From Symsagittifera roscoffensis (lineage: Eukaryota; Xenacoelomorpha; Acoela; Convolutidae), in contig NC_087070.1 of the NCBI RefSeq assembly GCF_963678635.1, positions 1 to 64,000 on the forward strand: a DNA stretch of 64,000 nucleotides. Reading direction: 5' to 3'. Numbering within the stretch: the first letter of the stretch is position 1; the number at the start of each line of letters is the position of its first letter. Below the pieces are notes generated by a model. It was not told where the DNA came from, ran no database searches, and saw nothing but the letters and a program-made list of their open reading frames with translations. Below, piece after piece: positions 1-12,025 of the stretch. Made by a program: the position numbers and the translations under genes.

Positions 1-890
1 GCCATAAATAAGCTGTCTCAGAGTCGAAAACCATCTTCCATGACTAAGTTGTACTATGACTAAGTTAATCTGGAAAGTTGTTCTATGACTATAAATAAGC
101 TGTATCAGAGTCGAGAACGTTCTTCCATGGTTAAGTTGTTCAATGATTAAGTTTTTTCTGGAATGTTGTTCTATGGCCATAAAAAAGGTGTCTCAGAGTC
201 GAGAACGTTCTTCCATGATTAAGTTGTTCAATGACTAAGTTGTTCTGGAATAATATTCTATGGCCATAAATAAGCTGTCTCAGAGTCGAGAATCATCTTC
301 CACGACTAAGTTTTACTATGACTAAGTTAATCTGGAAAGTTGTTCTATGACTATAAATAAGCTGTCTTAGAGTCGAGAACGTTCGTCCATTATTAAGGTG
401 TTCTATGACTAAGTTGTTCTGAAGTGTTGTTCTATGACTATAAATAAGCTGTCTAAAGGTCGAAAACGTTCTTCCATGATTGAATTGTTCTATGACTAAG
501 TTGTTTTGGAAAGTTTATCTATGACTATAATTGAGCTGTCTCAGAGTCGAGAACGTTCTTCCATGATTAAGTTGTTCAATGACTAAGTTGTTCTGGAATA
601 ATGTTCTATGGCCATAAATAAGCTGTCTCAGAGTCGAGAACCATCTTCCATGACTAAGTTGTACTATGACTAAGTTAATCTGGAAAGTTGTTCTATGACT
701 ATAAATAGGCTGTATCAGAGTCGAGAACGTTCTTCCATGATTAAGTTGTTCAATGACTAAGTTGTTCTGGAATGTTGTTCTATGGCCATAAACAGGCTGT
801 CTCAGAGTCGAGAACGTTCTTCCATGATTAAGTTGTTCAATGACTAAGTTGTTCTGGAATAATATTCTATGGCCATAAATAAGCTGTCTC
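1..890. repeat. Satellite duplication block C, copy 1
   Basis: This stretch matches 18360-19250 at a displacement of about 18359 bp. They share diagnostic variants: GAATCATCTTCCACGAC followed by TTTTACTATG (near 290 and 18650), the TTCGTCCATTATTAAGG variant (near 385 and 18740), and the GGTTAAGTTGTTCAATGA monomer (near 140 and 18487). Similarity starts at or before base 1. The two copies differ by scattered substitutions and one-base indels, so the duplication is older than block A. Ends are approximate. Confidence 0.75.
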
Positions 891-2650
891 AGAGTCGAGA
901 ACCATCTTTCATGACTAAGTTGTACTATGACTAAGTTTATCTGGAAGGTTGTTCTATGAATATAAATAAGCTGTCTAAAGGTCGAGAACGTTCTTCCACG
1001 ATTAAGTTGTTCTATGTCTAAGTTGTTCTGGAAAGTTTATTTATGACTATAAATAAGCTGTCTAAAGGTCGAGAATTTTCTTTCATGATTAAGTTGTACT
1101 ATGACTAAGTTGTTCTGGAAAGTTGTTTTATGACTAAAAATAAGCTGTCTGAGAGTCGAGAACGTTCTTCCATGATTAAGTTGTACTATGACTAAGTTGT
1201 TCTGGAAAGTTGTTTTATGACTAAAAATAAGCTGCCTTAGAGTCGAGAACGTTCTTCGATGATTAAGTTGTTCTATGACTAAGTTGTTCTGGAAAGTTGT
1301 TCCATGACTATAAATAAACTGTCTCAGGGTCGAGAACGTTCTTCCATGATTAAGTTGTTCAATGACTAAGTTGTTCTGGAATGTTGTTCTATGACTATAA
1401 ATAAGCTGTCTAAAGGTCGAGAACTTTCTTCCATGATTAAGCTGTTCTATGACTAAGTTAATCTGGAAAGTTGTTCTATGACTATAAATAAGCTGTCTTA
1501 GAGTCGAGAAGGTTCTTCCATGATTAAGTTGTTCTATGACTAAGTTGTTCTGGAATGTTGTTCTATGGCTATAAATAAGCTGTCTCAGAGTAGAGGACGT
1601 TCTTCCATGATTAAGTTGTACTATGACTAAGTTGTTCTGGAATGTTGTTCTATGACTATAAGTAAGCTGTCTAAAGGTCGAGAACTTTCTTCCATGATTA
1701 AGCTGTTCTATGACTAAGTTGTTCTGGAAAGTTTATAAATGACTATAAATAAGCTGTCTAAGAGTCGAGAACGTTCTTCCATGATTAAATTGTTCTTTAT
1801 ATAAGTTGATCTGGAAAGTTGTTCTATGACTATAAATAAGCTGTCTCAGAGTCGAGAACGTTCATCCATGATTAAGTTGTACTATGACTAAGTTAATCTG
1901 AAAAGTTGTACTATGACTATAAATAAGCTGTCTTGGAGTCGAGAACGTTCTTCCATGATTGAGTTGTACTATGACTAAGTTAATCTGAAAAGTTGTACTA
2001 TGACTATAAATAAGCTGTCTTGGAGTCGAGAACGTTCTTCCATGATTGAGTTGTTCTATGACTAAGTTGTTCTGGAATGTTGTTTCAATGACTATAAATA
2101 AGCTGTTTCAGAGTCGAGAACGTTCTTCCATGGTGAAATTTTTCTATGCCTAAGTTGTTCTGGAAAGTTGTTCTTTGACTGAAAATTAGCTGTCTCAGAG
2201 TAGAGAACGTTCTTCCATGATTAGGTTGCTCTATGACTAAGTTGTTCTAGAAAGTTGTTCTATGACTATAAATAAGCTGTCTCAGAGTCGAGAACGTTCA
2301 TCCATGATTAAGTTGTACTATGACTAAGATAATCTGGAAACTTGTGCTATGAGTATAAATAAGCTGTCTCAGAGTCGAGAACGTTCTTCCATGATTAAGT
2401 TGTTCTATGACTAAGTTGTTCTGGAAAGTTGTTCTATGACTATAAAATAGCTGTCTCAGAGTCGAGAACGTTCTTCCATGATTAAACTGTTCTATGACTA
2501 AGTTGTTCTGGAATGTTGTTCTATGACTATAACTAAGCTGTCTCAGAGACGAGAACGTTCTTCCATGATTAAGTTGTTCTATGAGTAAGTTGTTCTGGAA
2601 TGTTGTTCTATGACTATAAATAAGCTGTCTCAGAGTCGAGAACGTTCTTC

Positions 2651-5600
2651 CGTGATTAAGTTTTTTCTTTGACTAAGTTGTTCTGGAAAACTGTTCTATG
2701 ACTATAAATAGGCTGTGTCAGAGTCGAGAACGTTCTTCCATGATTAAGTTGCTCAATGACTAAGTTGATCTGGAAAGTTGTTCTATGACTATAAATATGC
2801 TGTCTCAGAGTCGAGAACGTTCTTCCGTGATTAAGTTGTTCTATGACTAAGTTGTTCTGTAATGTTGTTCTATGACTATAAAAAAGCTGTCTCAGAGTCG
2901 AGAACGTTCTTCCATGATTAAGTTGTTCTATGACTAAGTTGTTCTGGAATGTTGTTCTATGACTATAAATCATCTGTCTCAGAGTCGAGAACGTTCTTCC
3001 ATGATTAAGTTGTTTTATGACCAAGTTGTTCTGGAATGTTGTTCTATGACTATAAATAGGCTGTGTCAGAGTCGAGAACGTTCTTCCATGATTAAGTTGC
3101 TCTATGACTAAGTTGATCTGGAATGTTGCTCTATGACTATAAATATGCTGTCTCAGAGTCGAGAACGTTCTTCCGTGATTAAGTTGTTCTATGACTAAGT
3201 TGTTCTGTAATGTTGTTCTGTGACTATAAAAAAGCTGTCTCAGAGTCGAGAACGTTCTTCCATGATTAAACTGTTCTATGACTAAGTTGTTCTGGAATGT
3301 TGTTCTATGACTATAATTAAGCTGTCTCAGAGACGAGAACGTTCTTCCATGAATAAGTTGTTCTATGAGTAAGTTGTTCTGGAATGTTGTTCTATGACTA
3401 TAAATAAGCTGTCTCAGAGTCGAGAACGTTCTTCCGTGATTAAGTTTTTTCTTTGACTAAGTTGTTCTGGAAAACTGTTCTATGACTATAAATAGGCCGT
3501 GTCAGAGTCGAGAACGTTCTTCCATGATTAAGTTGCTCTATGACTAAGTTGATCTGGAAAGTTGTTCTATGACTATAAATATGCTGTCTCAGAGTCGAGA
3601 ACGTTCTTCCGTGATTAAGTTGTTCTATGACTAAGTTGTTCTGTAATGTTGTTCTATGACTATAAAAAAGCTGTCTCAGAGTCGAGAACGTTCTTCCTTG
3701 ATTAATTTGTTCTATGACTAAGTTGTTCTGGAATGTTGTTCTATGACTATAAATAATCTGTCTCAGAGTCGAGAACGTTCTTCCATGATTAAGTTCTTTT
3801 ATGACCAAGTTGTTCTGGAATGTTGTTCTATGACTATAAATAGGCTGTGTCAGAGTCGAGAACGTTCTTCCATGATTAAGTTGCTCTATGACTAAGTTGA
3901 TCTGGAATGTTGCTCTATGACTATAAATCATCTGTCTCAGAGTCGAGAACGTTCTTCCATGATTAAGTTGTTCTATGACTAAGTTGTTCTGGAATGTTGT
4001 TCTATGACTATAAATCATCTGTCTCAGAGTCGAGAACGTTCTTCCATGATTAAGTTGTTTTATGACCAAGTTGTTCTGGAATGTTGTTCTATGACTATAA
4101 ATAGGCTGTGTCAGAGTCGAGAACGTTCTTCCATGATTAAGTTGCTCTATGACTAAGTTGATCTGGAATGTTGCTCTATGACTATAAATATGCTGTCTCA
4201 GAGTCGAGAACGTTCTTCCGTGATTAAGTTGTTCTATGACTAAGTTGTTCTGTAATGTTGTTCTGTGACTATAAAAAAGCTGTCTCAGAGTCGAGAACGT
4301 TCTTCCATGATTAAACTGTTCTATGACTAAGTTGTTCTGGAATGTTGTTCTATGACTATAATTAAGCTGTCTCAGAGACGAGAACGTTCTTCCATGAATA
4401 AGTTGTTCTATGAGTAAGTTGTTCTGGAATGTTGTTCTATGACTATAAATAAGCTGTCTCAGAGTCGAGAACGTTCTTCCGTGATTAAGTTTTTTCTTTG
4501 ACTAAGTTGTTCTGGAAAACTGTTCTATGACTATAAATAGGCCGTGTCAGAGTCGAGAACGTTCTTCCATGATTAAGTTGCTCTATGACTAAGTTGATCT
4601 GGAAAGTTGTTCTATGACTATAAATATGCTGTCTCAGAGTCGAGAACGTTCTTCCGTGATTAAGTTGTTCTATGACTAAGTTGTTCTGTAATGTTGTTCT
4701 ATGACTATAAAAAAGCTGTCTCAGAGTCGAGAACGTTCTTCCTTGATTAAGTTGTTCTATGACTAAGTTGTTCTGGAATGTTGTTCTATGACTATAAATA
4801 ATCTGTCTCAGAGTCGAGAACGTTCTTCCATGATTAAGTTCTTTTATGACCAAGTTGTTCTGGAATGTTGTTCTATGACTATAAATAAGCTGTCTCAGAG
4901 TCGAGAACGTTCTTCCTTGATTAAGTTGTTCTATGACTAAGTTGTTCTGGAATGTTGTTCTATGACTATAAAAAAGCTGTCTCAGAGTCGAGAACGTTCT
5001 TCCATGATTAAATTGTTCTATGACTAAGTTGTTCTGGAAAGTTGTTCTGTGACTATAATTACGCTGTCTCAGGTCGAGAACGTTCTTCCATGATTAAACT
5101 GTTCTATGACTAAGTTGTTCTGTAATGTTGTTCTGTGACTATAAAAAAGCTGTCTCAGAGTCGAGAACGTTCTTCCATGATTAAACTGTTCTATGACTAA
5201 GTTGTTCTGGAATGTTGTTCTATGACTATAATTAAGCTGTCTCAGAGACGAGAACGTTCTTCCATGAATAAGTTGTTCTATGAGTAAGTTGTTCTGGAAT
5301 GTTGTTCTGTGACTATAAATAAGCTGTCTCAGAGTCGAGAACGTTCTTCCGTGATTAAGTTTTTTCTTTGACTAAGTTGTTCTGGAAAACTGTTCTATGA
5401 CTATAAATAGGCTGTGTCAGAGTCGAGAACGTTCTTCCATGATTAAGTTGCTCTATGACTAAGTTGATCTGGAAAGTTGTTCTATGACTATAAATATGCT
5501 GTCTCAGAGTCGAGAACGTTCTTCCGTGATTAAGTTGTTCTATGACTAAGTTGTTCTGTAATGTTGTTCTATGACTATAAAAAAGCTGTCTCAGAGTCGA

Positions 5601-5750
5601 GAACGTTCTTCCTTGATTAAGTTGTTCTATGACTAAGTTGTTCTGGAATATTGTTCTATGACTATAAATAATCTGTCTCAGAGTCGAGAACGTTCTTCCA
5701 TGATTAAGTTGTTTTATGACCAAGTTGTTCTGGAATGTTGTTCTATGACT
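2651..5750. repeat. Higher-order repeat cluster (9/12/10-mer)
   Basis: A marker monomer with GTGATTAAGTTTTTTCTTTG recurs at 2651, 3435, 4480 and 5350. The spacings of 784, 1045 and 870 bp are within 1 bp of 9, 12 and 10 monomers. Between markers the same ordered variants return: TATAAATAGGC, GTTGCTCTATG, TATAAATATGC, TATAAAAAAGC and TTATGACCAAG. The varying spacing points to unequal exchange inside a multimeric unit. The same unit reappears at 22.1-26.1 kb. Confidence 0.85.
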
Positions 5751-6200
5751 ATAAATAAGCTGTCTCAGAGTCGAGAACGTTCTTCCTTGATTAAGTTGTT
5801 CTATGACTAAGTTGTTCTGGAATGCTGTTCTATGACTATAAAAAAGCTGTCTCAGAGTCGAGAACGTTCTTCCATGATTAAGTTGTTCTATGACTAAGTT
5901 GTTCTGGAAAGTTGTTCTGTGACTATAATTACGCTGTCTCAGGTCGAGAACGTTCTTCCATGATTAAGTTGTTTTATGACTAATTTGTTCTGGAAAGTTG
6001 TTCTATGACTATAAATAAGCTGTCTCAGAGTCGAGAACGTTCTTCCATGATTAAATTGTTCTATGACTAAGTTGTTCTGGAATGTTGTTCTATGACTATA
6101 ATTAAGCTGTCTCAGAGACTAGAACGTTCTTCCATGATTAAGTTGTTCTATGAGTAAGTTGTTCTGGAATGTTGTTCTATGACTATAAATAAGCTGTCTC

Positions 6201-7400
6201 AGGTCGAGAGTTTTCTTCCGTGATTAAGTTGTTCTATGACTAAGTTATTCTGGAAAACTGTTCCATGTCTATAAATAGGCTGTGTCAGAGTCGAGAACGT
6301 TCTTCCATGATTAGGTTGTTCTATGACTAAGTTGTTCTGGAAAGTTGTTCTATGACTATAAATAAGCTGTCTCAGAGTCGAGGACGTTCTTCCATGATTA
6401 AGTTGTCCAATGACTAAGTTGTTCTGGAAAGTTGTTCTATGACTATAAATAAGCTGTCTCAGAGTCGAGAACGTTCTTCCATGGTTAAATTGTTCTATGA
6501 CTAAGTTATTCTGGAAAGTTGTTCTATGACTATAAATAAGCTGTCTCAGAGTCGAGAACGTTCTTCCATGATTAAGTTGTTCTATGACTAAGTTGTTCTG
6601 GAAAGTTGTTCTATGACTATAAATAAGCTGTCTCAGAGTCGAGAACGTTCTTCCATGATTAAATTGTTCTATGACTAAGTTGTTCTGGAATGTTGTTCTA
6701 TGACTATAAAAAAGCTGTCTCAGAGTCGAGAACGTTCTTCCATGATTAAGTTGTTCTATGACTAAGTTGTTCTGGAAAGTTGTTCTGTGACTATAATTAC
6801 GCTGTCTCAGGTCGAGAATTTTCTTCCGTGATTAAGTTGTTCTATGACTAAGTTATTCTGGAAAACTGTTCCATGTCTATAAATAGGCTGTGTCAGAGTC
6901 GAGAACGTTCTTCCATGATTAGGTTGTTCTATGACTAAGTTGTTCTGGAAAGTTGTTCTATGACTATAAATAAGCTGTCTCAGAGTCGAGGACGTTCTTC
7001 CATGATTAAGTTGTCCAATGACTAAGTTGTTCTGGAAAGTTGTTCTATGACTATAAATAAGCTGTCTCAGAGTCGAGAACGTTCTTCCATGGTTAAATTG
7101 TTCTATGACTAAGTTATTCTGGAAAGTTGTTCTATGACTATAAATAAGCTGTCTCAGAGTCGAGAACGTTCTTCCATGATTAAGTTGTTCTATGACTAAG
7201 TTGTTCTGGAAAGTTGTTCTATGACTATAAATAAGCTGTCTCAGAGTCGAGAACGTTCTTCCATGATTAAATTGTTCTATGACTAAGTTGTTCTGGAATG
7301 TTGTTCTATGACTATAATTAAGCTGTCTCAGAGACGAGAACGTTCTTCCATGATTAAGTTGTTCTATGAGTAAGTTGTTCTGGAATGTTGTTCTATGACT
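6201..7400. repeat. 7-monomer higher-order repeat, two copies
   Basis: A shortened monomer containing CTCAGGTCGAG and TCCATGTCTATAAATAGG occurs at 6201 and again at 6809, 608 bp later (7 x 87 minus 1). The monomers after each marker follow the same order: AGGTTGTTC, GAGGACGTTC, TTGTCCAATGAC, CATGGTTAAATTG. This is a recent local duplication within the array. Confidence 0.75.
6555..6625. promoter_or_regulatory. TATA box and HSE-like palindromes in a typical monomer
   Basis: One representative monomer. AGAACGTTCT, a perfect 10-bp palindrome containing GAAnnTTC, is at 6555-6564. TTCTGGAA, the opposite TTCnnGAA arrangement, is at 6596-6603. TATAAATA, a canonical TATA box, is at 6618-6625, 14 bp after the second palindrome and 54 bp after the GAACGTTC core. 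The trio recurs in a large share of monomers; common variants replace the TATA by TATAAAAA, TATAATTA or CATAAATA. Heat-shock factor recognises arrays of nGAAn in alternating orientation, normally three or more, so these dimers would be weak sites. Function is inference only. Confidence 0.3.
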
Positions 7401-7744
7401 ATAAAAAAGCTGTCTCAGAGTCGAGAACGTTCTTCCGTGATTAAGTTGTTCTATGACTAAGTTGTTCTGGAAAACTGTTCTATGACTATAAATAGGCTGT
7501 CTCAGAGTCGAGAACGTTCTTCCATGATTAAGTTGTTCTATGACTAAGTTGTTCTGGAAAGTTGTTCTATGACTATAAATAAGCTGTCTCAGAGTCGAGA
7601 ACGTTCTTCCATGATTAAGTTGTTCTATGACTAAGTTGTTCTGGAAAACTGTTCTATGACTATAAATAAGCTGTCTCAGAGTCGAGAACGTTCTTCCATG
7701 ATTAAGTTGTTCTATGACTAAGTTGTTCTGGAAAGTTGTTCTAT

Positions 7745-10700
7745 GACTATAAATAAGCTGTCTCAGAGTCGAGAACGTTCTTCCTTGATTAAGTTGTTCT
7801 ATGACTAAGTTAACCTGGAAACTTTTTCTATGACTATAAATAGGCTGTCTTAGAGTCGAAAACGTTCTTCCATGATCAAGTTGTTCTATGACTAAGTTGT
7901 TCTGGAAAGTTGTTCTATGACTATAAATAAGCTGTCTCAGAGTCGAGAACGTTCTTCCTTGATTAAGTTGTTCTATGACTAAGTTAACCTGGAAACTTTT
8001 TCTATGACTATAAATAGGCTGTCTTAGAGTCGAAAACGTTCTTCCATGATTAAGTTGTTCTATGACTAAGTTGTTCTGGAATGTTTTTCTATGACTATAA
8101 ATAAGCTGTCTTAGAGTCGAAAACGTTCTTCCATGATTAGATTGTTCTATGACTAAGTTGTTCTGGAAAACTGTTCTATGACTATAAATAGGCTGTCTCA
8201 GAGTCGAGAACGTTCTTCCATGATTGAGTTGTTCTATGACTAAGTTGTTCTGGAATGTTGTTTCAATGACTATAAATAAGCTGTTTCAGAGTCGAGAACG
8301 TTCTTCCATGGTGAAATTTTTCTATGCCTAAGTTGTTCTGGAAAGTTGTTCTTTGACTGAAAATTAGCTGTCTCAGAGTAGAGAACGTTCTTCCATGATT
8401 AGGTTGCTCTATGACTAAGTTGTTCTGGAAAGTTGTTCTATGACTATAAATAAGCTGTTTCAGAGTCGAGAACGTTCTTCCATGATTAAATTGTTCTATG
8501 ACTAAGTTGTTCTGGAATGTTGTTCTATGACTATAATTAAGCTGTCTCAGAGACGAGAACGTTCTTCCATGATTAAGTTGTTCTATGAGTAAGTTGTTCT
8601 GGAATGTTGTTCTATGACTATAAAAAAGCTGTCTCAGAGTCGAGAACGTTCTTCCGTGATTAAGTTGTTCTATGACTAAGTTGTTCTGGAAAACTGTTCT
8701 ATGACTATAAATAGGCTGTCTCAGAGTCGAGAACGTTCTTCCATGATTAAGTTGTTCTATGACTAAGTTGTTCTGGAAAATTGTTCTATGACTATAAATA
8801 AGCTGTCTCAGAGTCGAGAACGTTCTTCCATGATTAAGTTGTTCTATGACTAAGTTGTTCTGGAAAACTGTTCTATGACTATAAATAAGCTGTCTCAGAG
8901 TCGAGAACGTTCTTCCATGATTAAGTTGTTCTATGACTAAGTTGTTCTGGAAAGTTGTTCTATGACTATAAATAAGCTGTCTCAGAGTCGAGAACGTTCT
9001 TCCTTGATTAAGTTGTTCTATGACTAAGTTAACCTGGAAACTTTTTCTATGACTATAAATAGGCTGTCTTAGAGTCGAAAACGTTCTTCCATGATTAAGT
9101 TGTTCTATGACTAAGTTGTTCTGGAAAGTTGTTCTATGACTATAAATAAGCTGTCTCAGAGTCGAGAACGTTCTTCCTTGATTAAGTTGTTCTATGACTA
9201 AGTTAACCTGGAAACTTTTTCTATGACTATAAATAGGCTGTCTTAGAGTCGAAAACGTTCTTCCATGATTAAGTTGTTCTATGACTAAGTTGTTCTGGAA
9301 TGTTTTTCTATGACTATAAATAAGCTGTCTCAGAGTCGAGAACGTTCTTCCATGATTAGATTGTTCTATGACTAAGTTGTTCTGGAAAACTGTTCTATGA
9401 CTATAAATAGGCTGTCTCAGAGTCGAGAACGTTCTTCCATGAATAAGTTGTTCTATGACTAAGTTGTTCTGGAAAGTTGTTCTATGACTATAAATAAGCT
9501 GTCTCAGAGTCGAGAACGTTCTTCCATGATTAAGTTGTACTATGACTGAGTTGTTCTGGAAAGTTGTTCTATGACTAAAAACAAGCTGCCTTAGAGTCGA
9601 GAACTTTCTTCCATGATTAAGTTGTTCTATGGCTAAGTTGTTCTGGAAAGTTGTTCCATGACTATAAATAAACTGTCTCAGGGTCGAGAACGTTCTTCCA
9701 TGATTAAGTTGTTCTATGACTAAGTTGTTCTGGGAAGTTTATCTATGACTACAAATAAGCTGTCTCAGAGTCGAGAACGTTCTTCCATGATTAAGTTGTT
9801 CTATGACTAAGTTGTTCTGGAAAGTTGTTCTATGACTAAAAATAAGCTGTCTCAGAGTCGAGAACGTTCTTCCATGATTAAGTTGTTCAATGACTAAGTT
9901 GTTCTGGAATGTTGTTCTATGGCCATAAACAAGCTGTCTCAGAGTCGAGAACGTTCTTCCATGATTAAGTTGTACTATGACTAAGTTAATCTGGAAAGTT
10001 GTTCTATGACTATAAACAAGCTGTCTCAGAGTCGAGAACCATCTTCCATGACTAAGTTCTACTATGACTAAGTTAATCTGGAAAGTTGTTCTATGACTAT
10101 AAATAAGCTGTATCAGAGTCGAGAACGTTCTTTCATGATTAAGTTGTTCATTGACTAAGTTGTTCTGGAATGTTGTTCTATGGCCATAAACAGGCTGTCT
10201 CAGAGTCGAGAACGTTCTTCCATGATTAAGTTGTTCAATGACTAAGTTGTTCTGGAATAATATTCTATGGCCATAAATAGGCTGTCTCAGAGTCGAGAAC
10301 CATCTTCCATGACTAAGTTGTACTATGACTAAGTTAATCTGGAAAGTTGTTCTATGACTATAAATAAGCTGTATTAGAGTCGAGAACGTTCTTTCATGAT
10401 TAAGTTGTTCAATGACTTAGTTGTTCTGGAATGTTGTTCTATGGCCATAAACAAGCTGTCTCAGAGTCGAGAACGTTCTTCCATGATTAAGTTGTTCAAT
10501 GACTAAGTTGTTCTGGAATAATATTCTATGGCCATAAATAAGCTGTCTCAGAGTCGAGAACCATCTTCCATGACTAAGTTGTGCTATGACTAAGTTGTTC
10601 TGGAAAGTTGTTTTATGACTAAAAATAGGCTGTCTTAGAGTCGAGAACGTACTTCCATGATTAAATTGTTCTATGACTAAGTAGTTCTGGAAAGTTGTTC

Positions 10701-12020
10701 TATGACTAAAAATAAGCTGTCTCAGAGTCGAGAACGTTCTTCCATGATTAAGTTGTTCTATGACTCAGTTGTTCTGGAATGTTTTTCTATGACTATAAAT
10801 AAGCTGTCTCAGAGTCGAGAACGATCTTCCATGAGTAAGTTGTTCTATGACTAAATTGTTCTGGAATGTTGTTCTATGGCTATAAATAAGCTGTCTCAGA
10901 GTCGAGAACGTTCTTCCATGATTAAGTTGTACTATGACTAAGTTGTTCTGGAAAGTTGTTCTATGACTAAAAATAAGCTGCCTTAGAGTCGAGAACGTTC
11001 TTCCATGATTAAGTTGTTCGATGGCTAAGTTGTTCTGAAAAGTTGTTCCATGACTATAAATAAACTGTCTCAGGGTCGAGAACGTTCTTCCATGATTAAG
11101 TTGCTCTGTGACTAAATTGTTGTTCTGGAAAGATGTTCTATGCCTATAAATAAGCTGTCTCAGAGTCGAGAACGTTTTTCCATGATTAAGTTTTTCTGTG
11201 ACTAAGTTGTTCTGGAAATGTGTTCTATGACTATAAATCAGCTGTCTCAGAGTCGAGAACGTTCTTCCTTGATTAAGTTGTTCTATGACTAAGTTGTTCT
11301 GGAATGTTGTTCTATGACTATAAACAAGCTGTCTCAGAGTCGAGAACGTTCTTCCATGATTAAGTTGTTCTATGACTAAGTTGTTCTGGAAAGTTTATCT
11401 ATGACTACAAATAAGCTGTCTCAGAGTCGAGAACGTTCTTCCATGATTAAGTTGTTCTATGACTAAGTTGTTCTGGAAAGTTGTTCTATGACTATAAATA
11501 AGCTGTCTCAGAGTCGAGAACGTTCTTCCATGATTAAGTTGTTCAATGACTAAGTTGTTCTGGAATGTTGTTCTATGGCCATAAACAAGCTGTCTCAGAG
11601 TCGAGAACGTTCTTCCATGATTAAGTTGTACTATGACTAAGTTAATCTGGAAATTTGTTCTATGACTTTAAACAAGCTGTCTCAGAATCGGGAACCATCT
11701 TCCATGACTAAGTTGTACTATGACTAAGTTAATCTGGAAAGTTGTTCTATGACTATAAATAAGCTGTATCAGAGTCGAGAACGTTCTTCCATGATTAAGT
11801 TGTTCAATGACTAAGTTGTTCTGGAATATTGTTCTATGGCCATAAACAGGCTGTCTCAGAGTCGAGAACGTTCTTCCATGATTAAGTTGTTCAATGACTA
11901 AGTTGTTCTGGAATAATATTCTATGGCCATAAATAAGCTGTCTCAGAGTCGAGAACCATCTTCCATGACTAAGTTGTACTATGACTAAGTTAATCTGGAA
12001 AGTTGTTCTATGACTATAAA
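7745..12020. repeat. Satellite duplication block A, copy 1
   Basis: About 4.3 kb (some 49 monomers) repeated at 14180-18455 with an exact displacement of 6434 bp at every point checked (7811/14245, 8620/15054, 9601/16035, 11101/17535, 11641/18075). Shared rare variants include TTAACCTGGAAAC, GAGTCGAAAACG, a 3-bp insertion giving AAATTGTTGTTCTGG, and CAGAATCGGGAACC. The block itself contains a 14-mer repeat: the TATAAAAAAGC marker at 7401 and 8620 is 1219 bp apart. The constant displacement over 4 kb shows a recent duplication with no net indels. Confidence 0.9.
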
Positions 12021-12025
12021 TAAGC

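Noticed and set aside
6533-6627. CENP-B-box-like site or Pol III B box in the monomer
   Set aside because: No stretch fits the CENP-B box core (TTCG....A..CGGG), and GTTCTCGACTC on the reverse strand deviates from GGTTCGANTCC by an inserted base.
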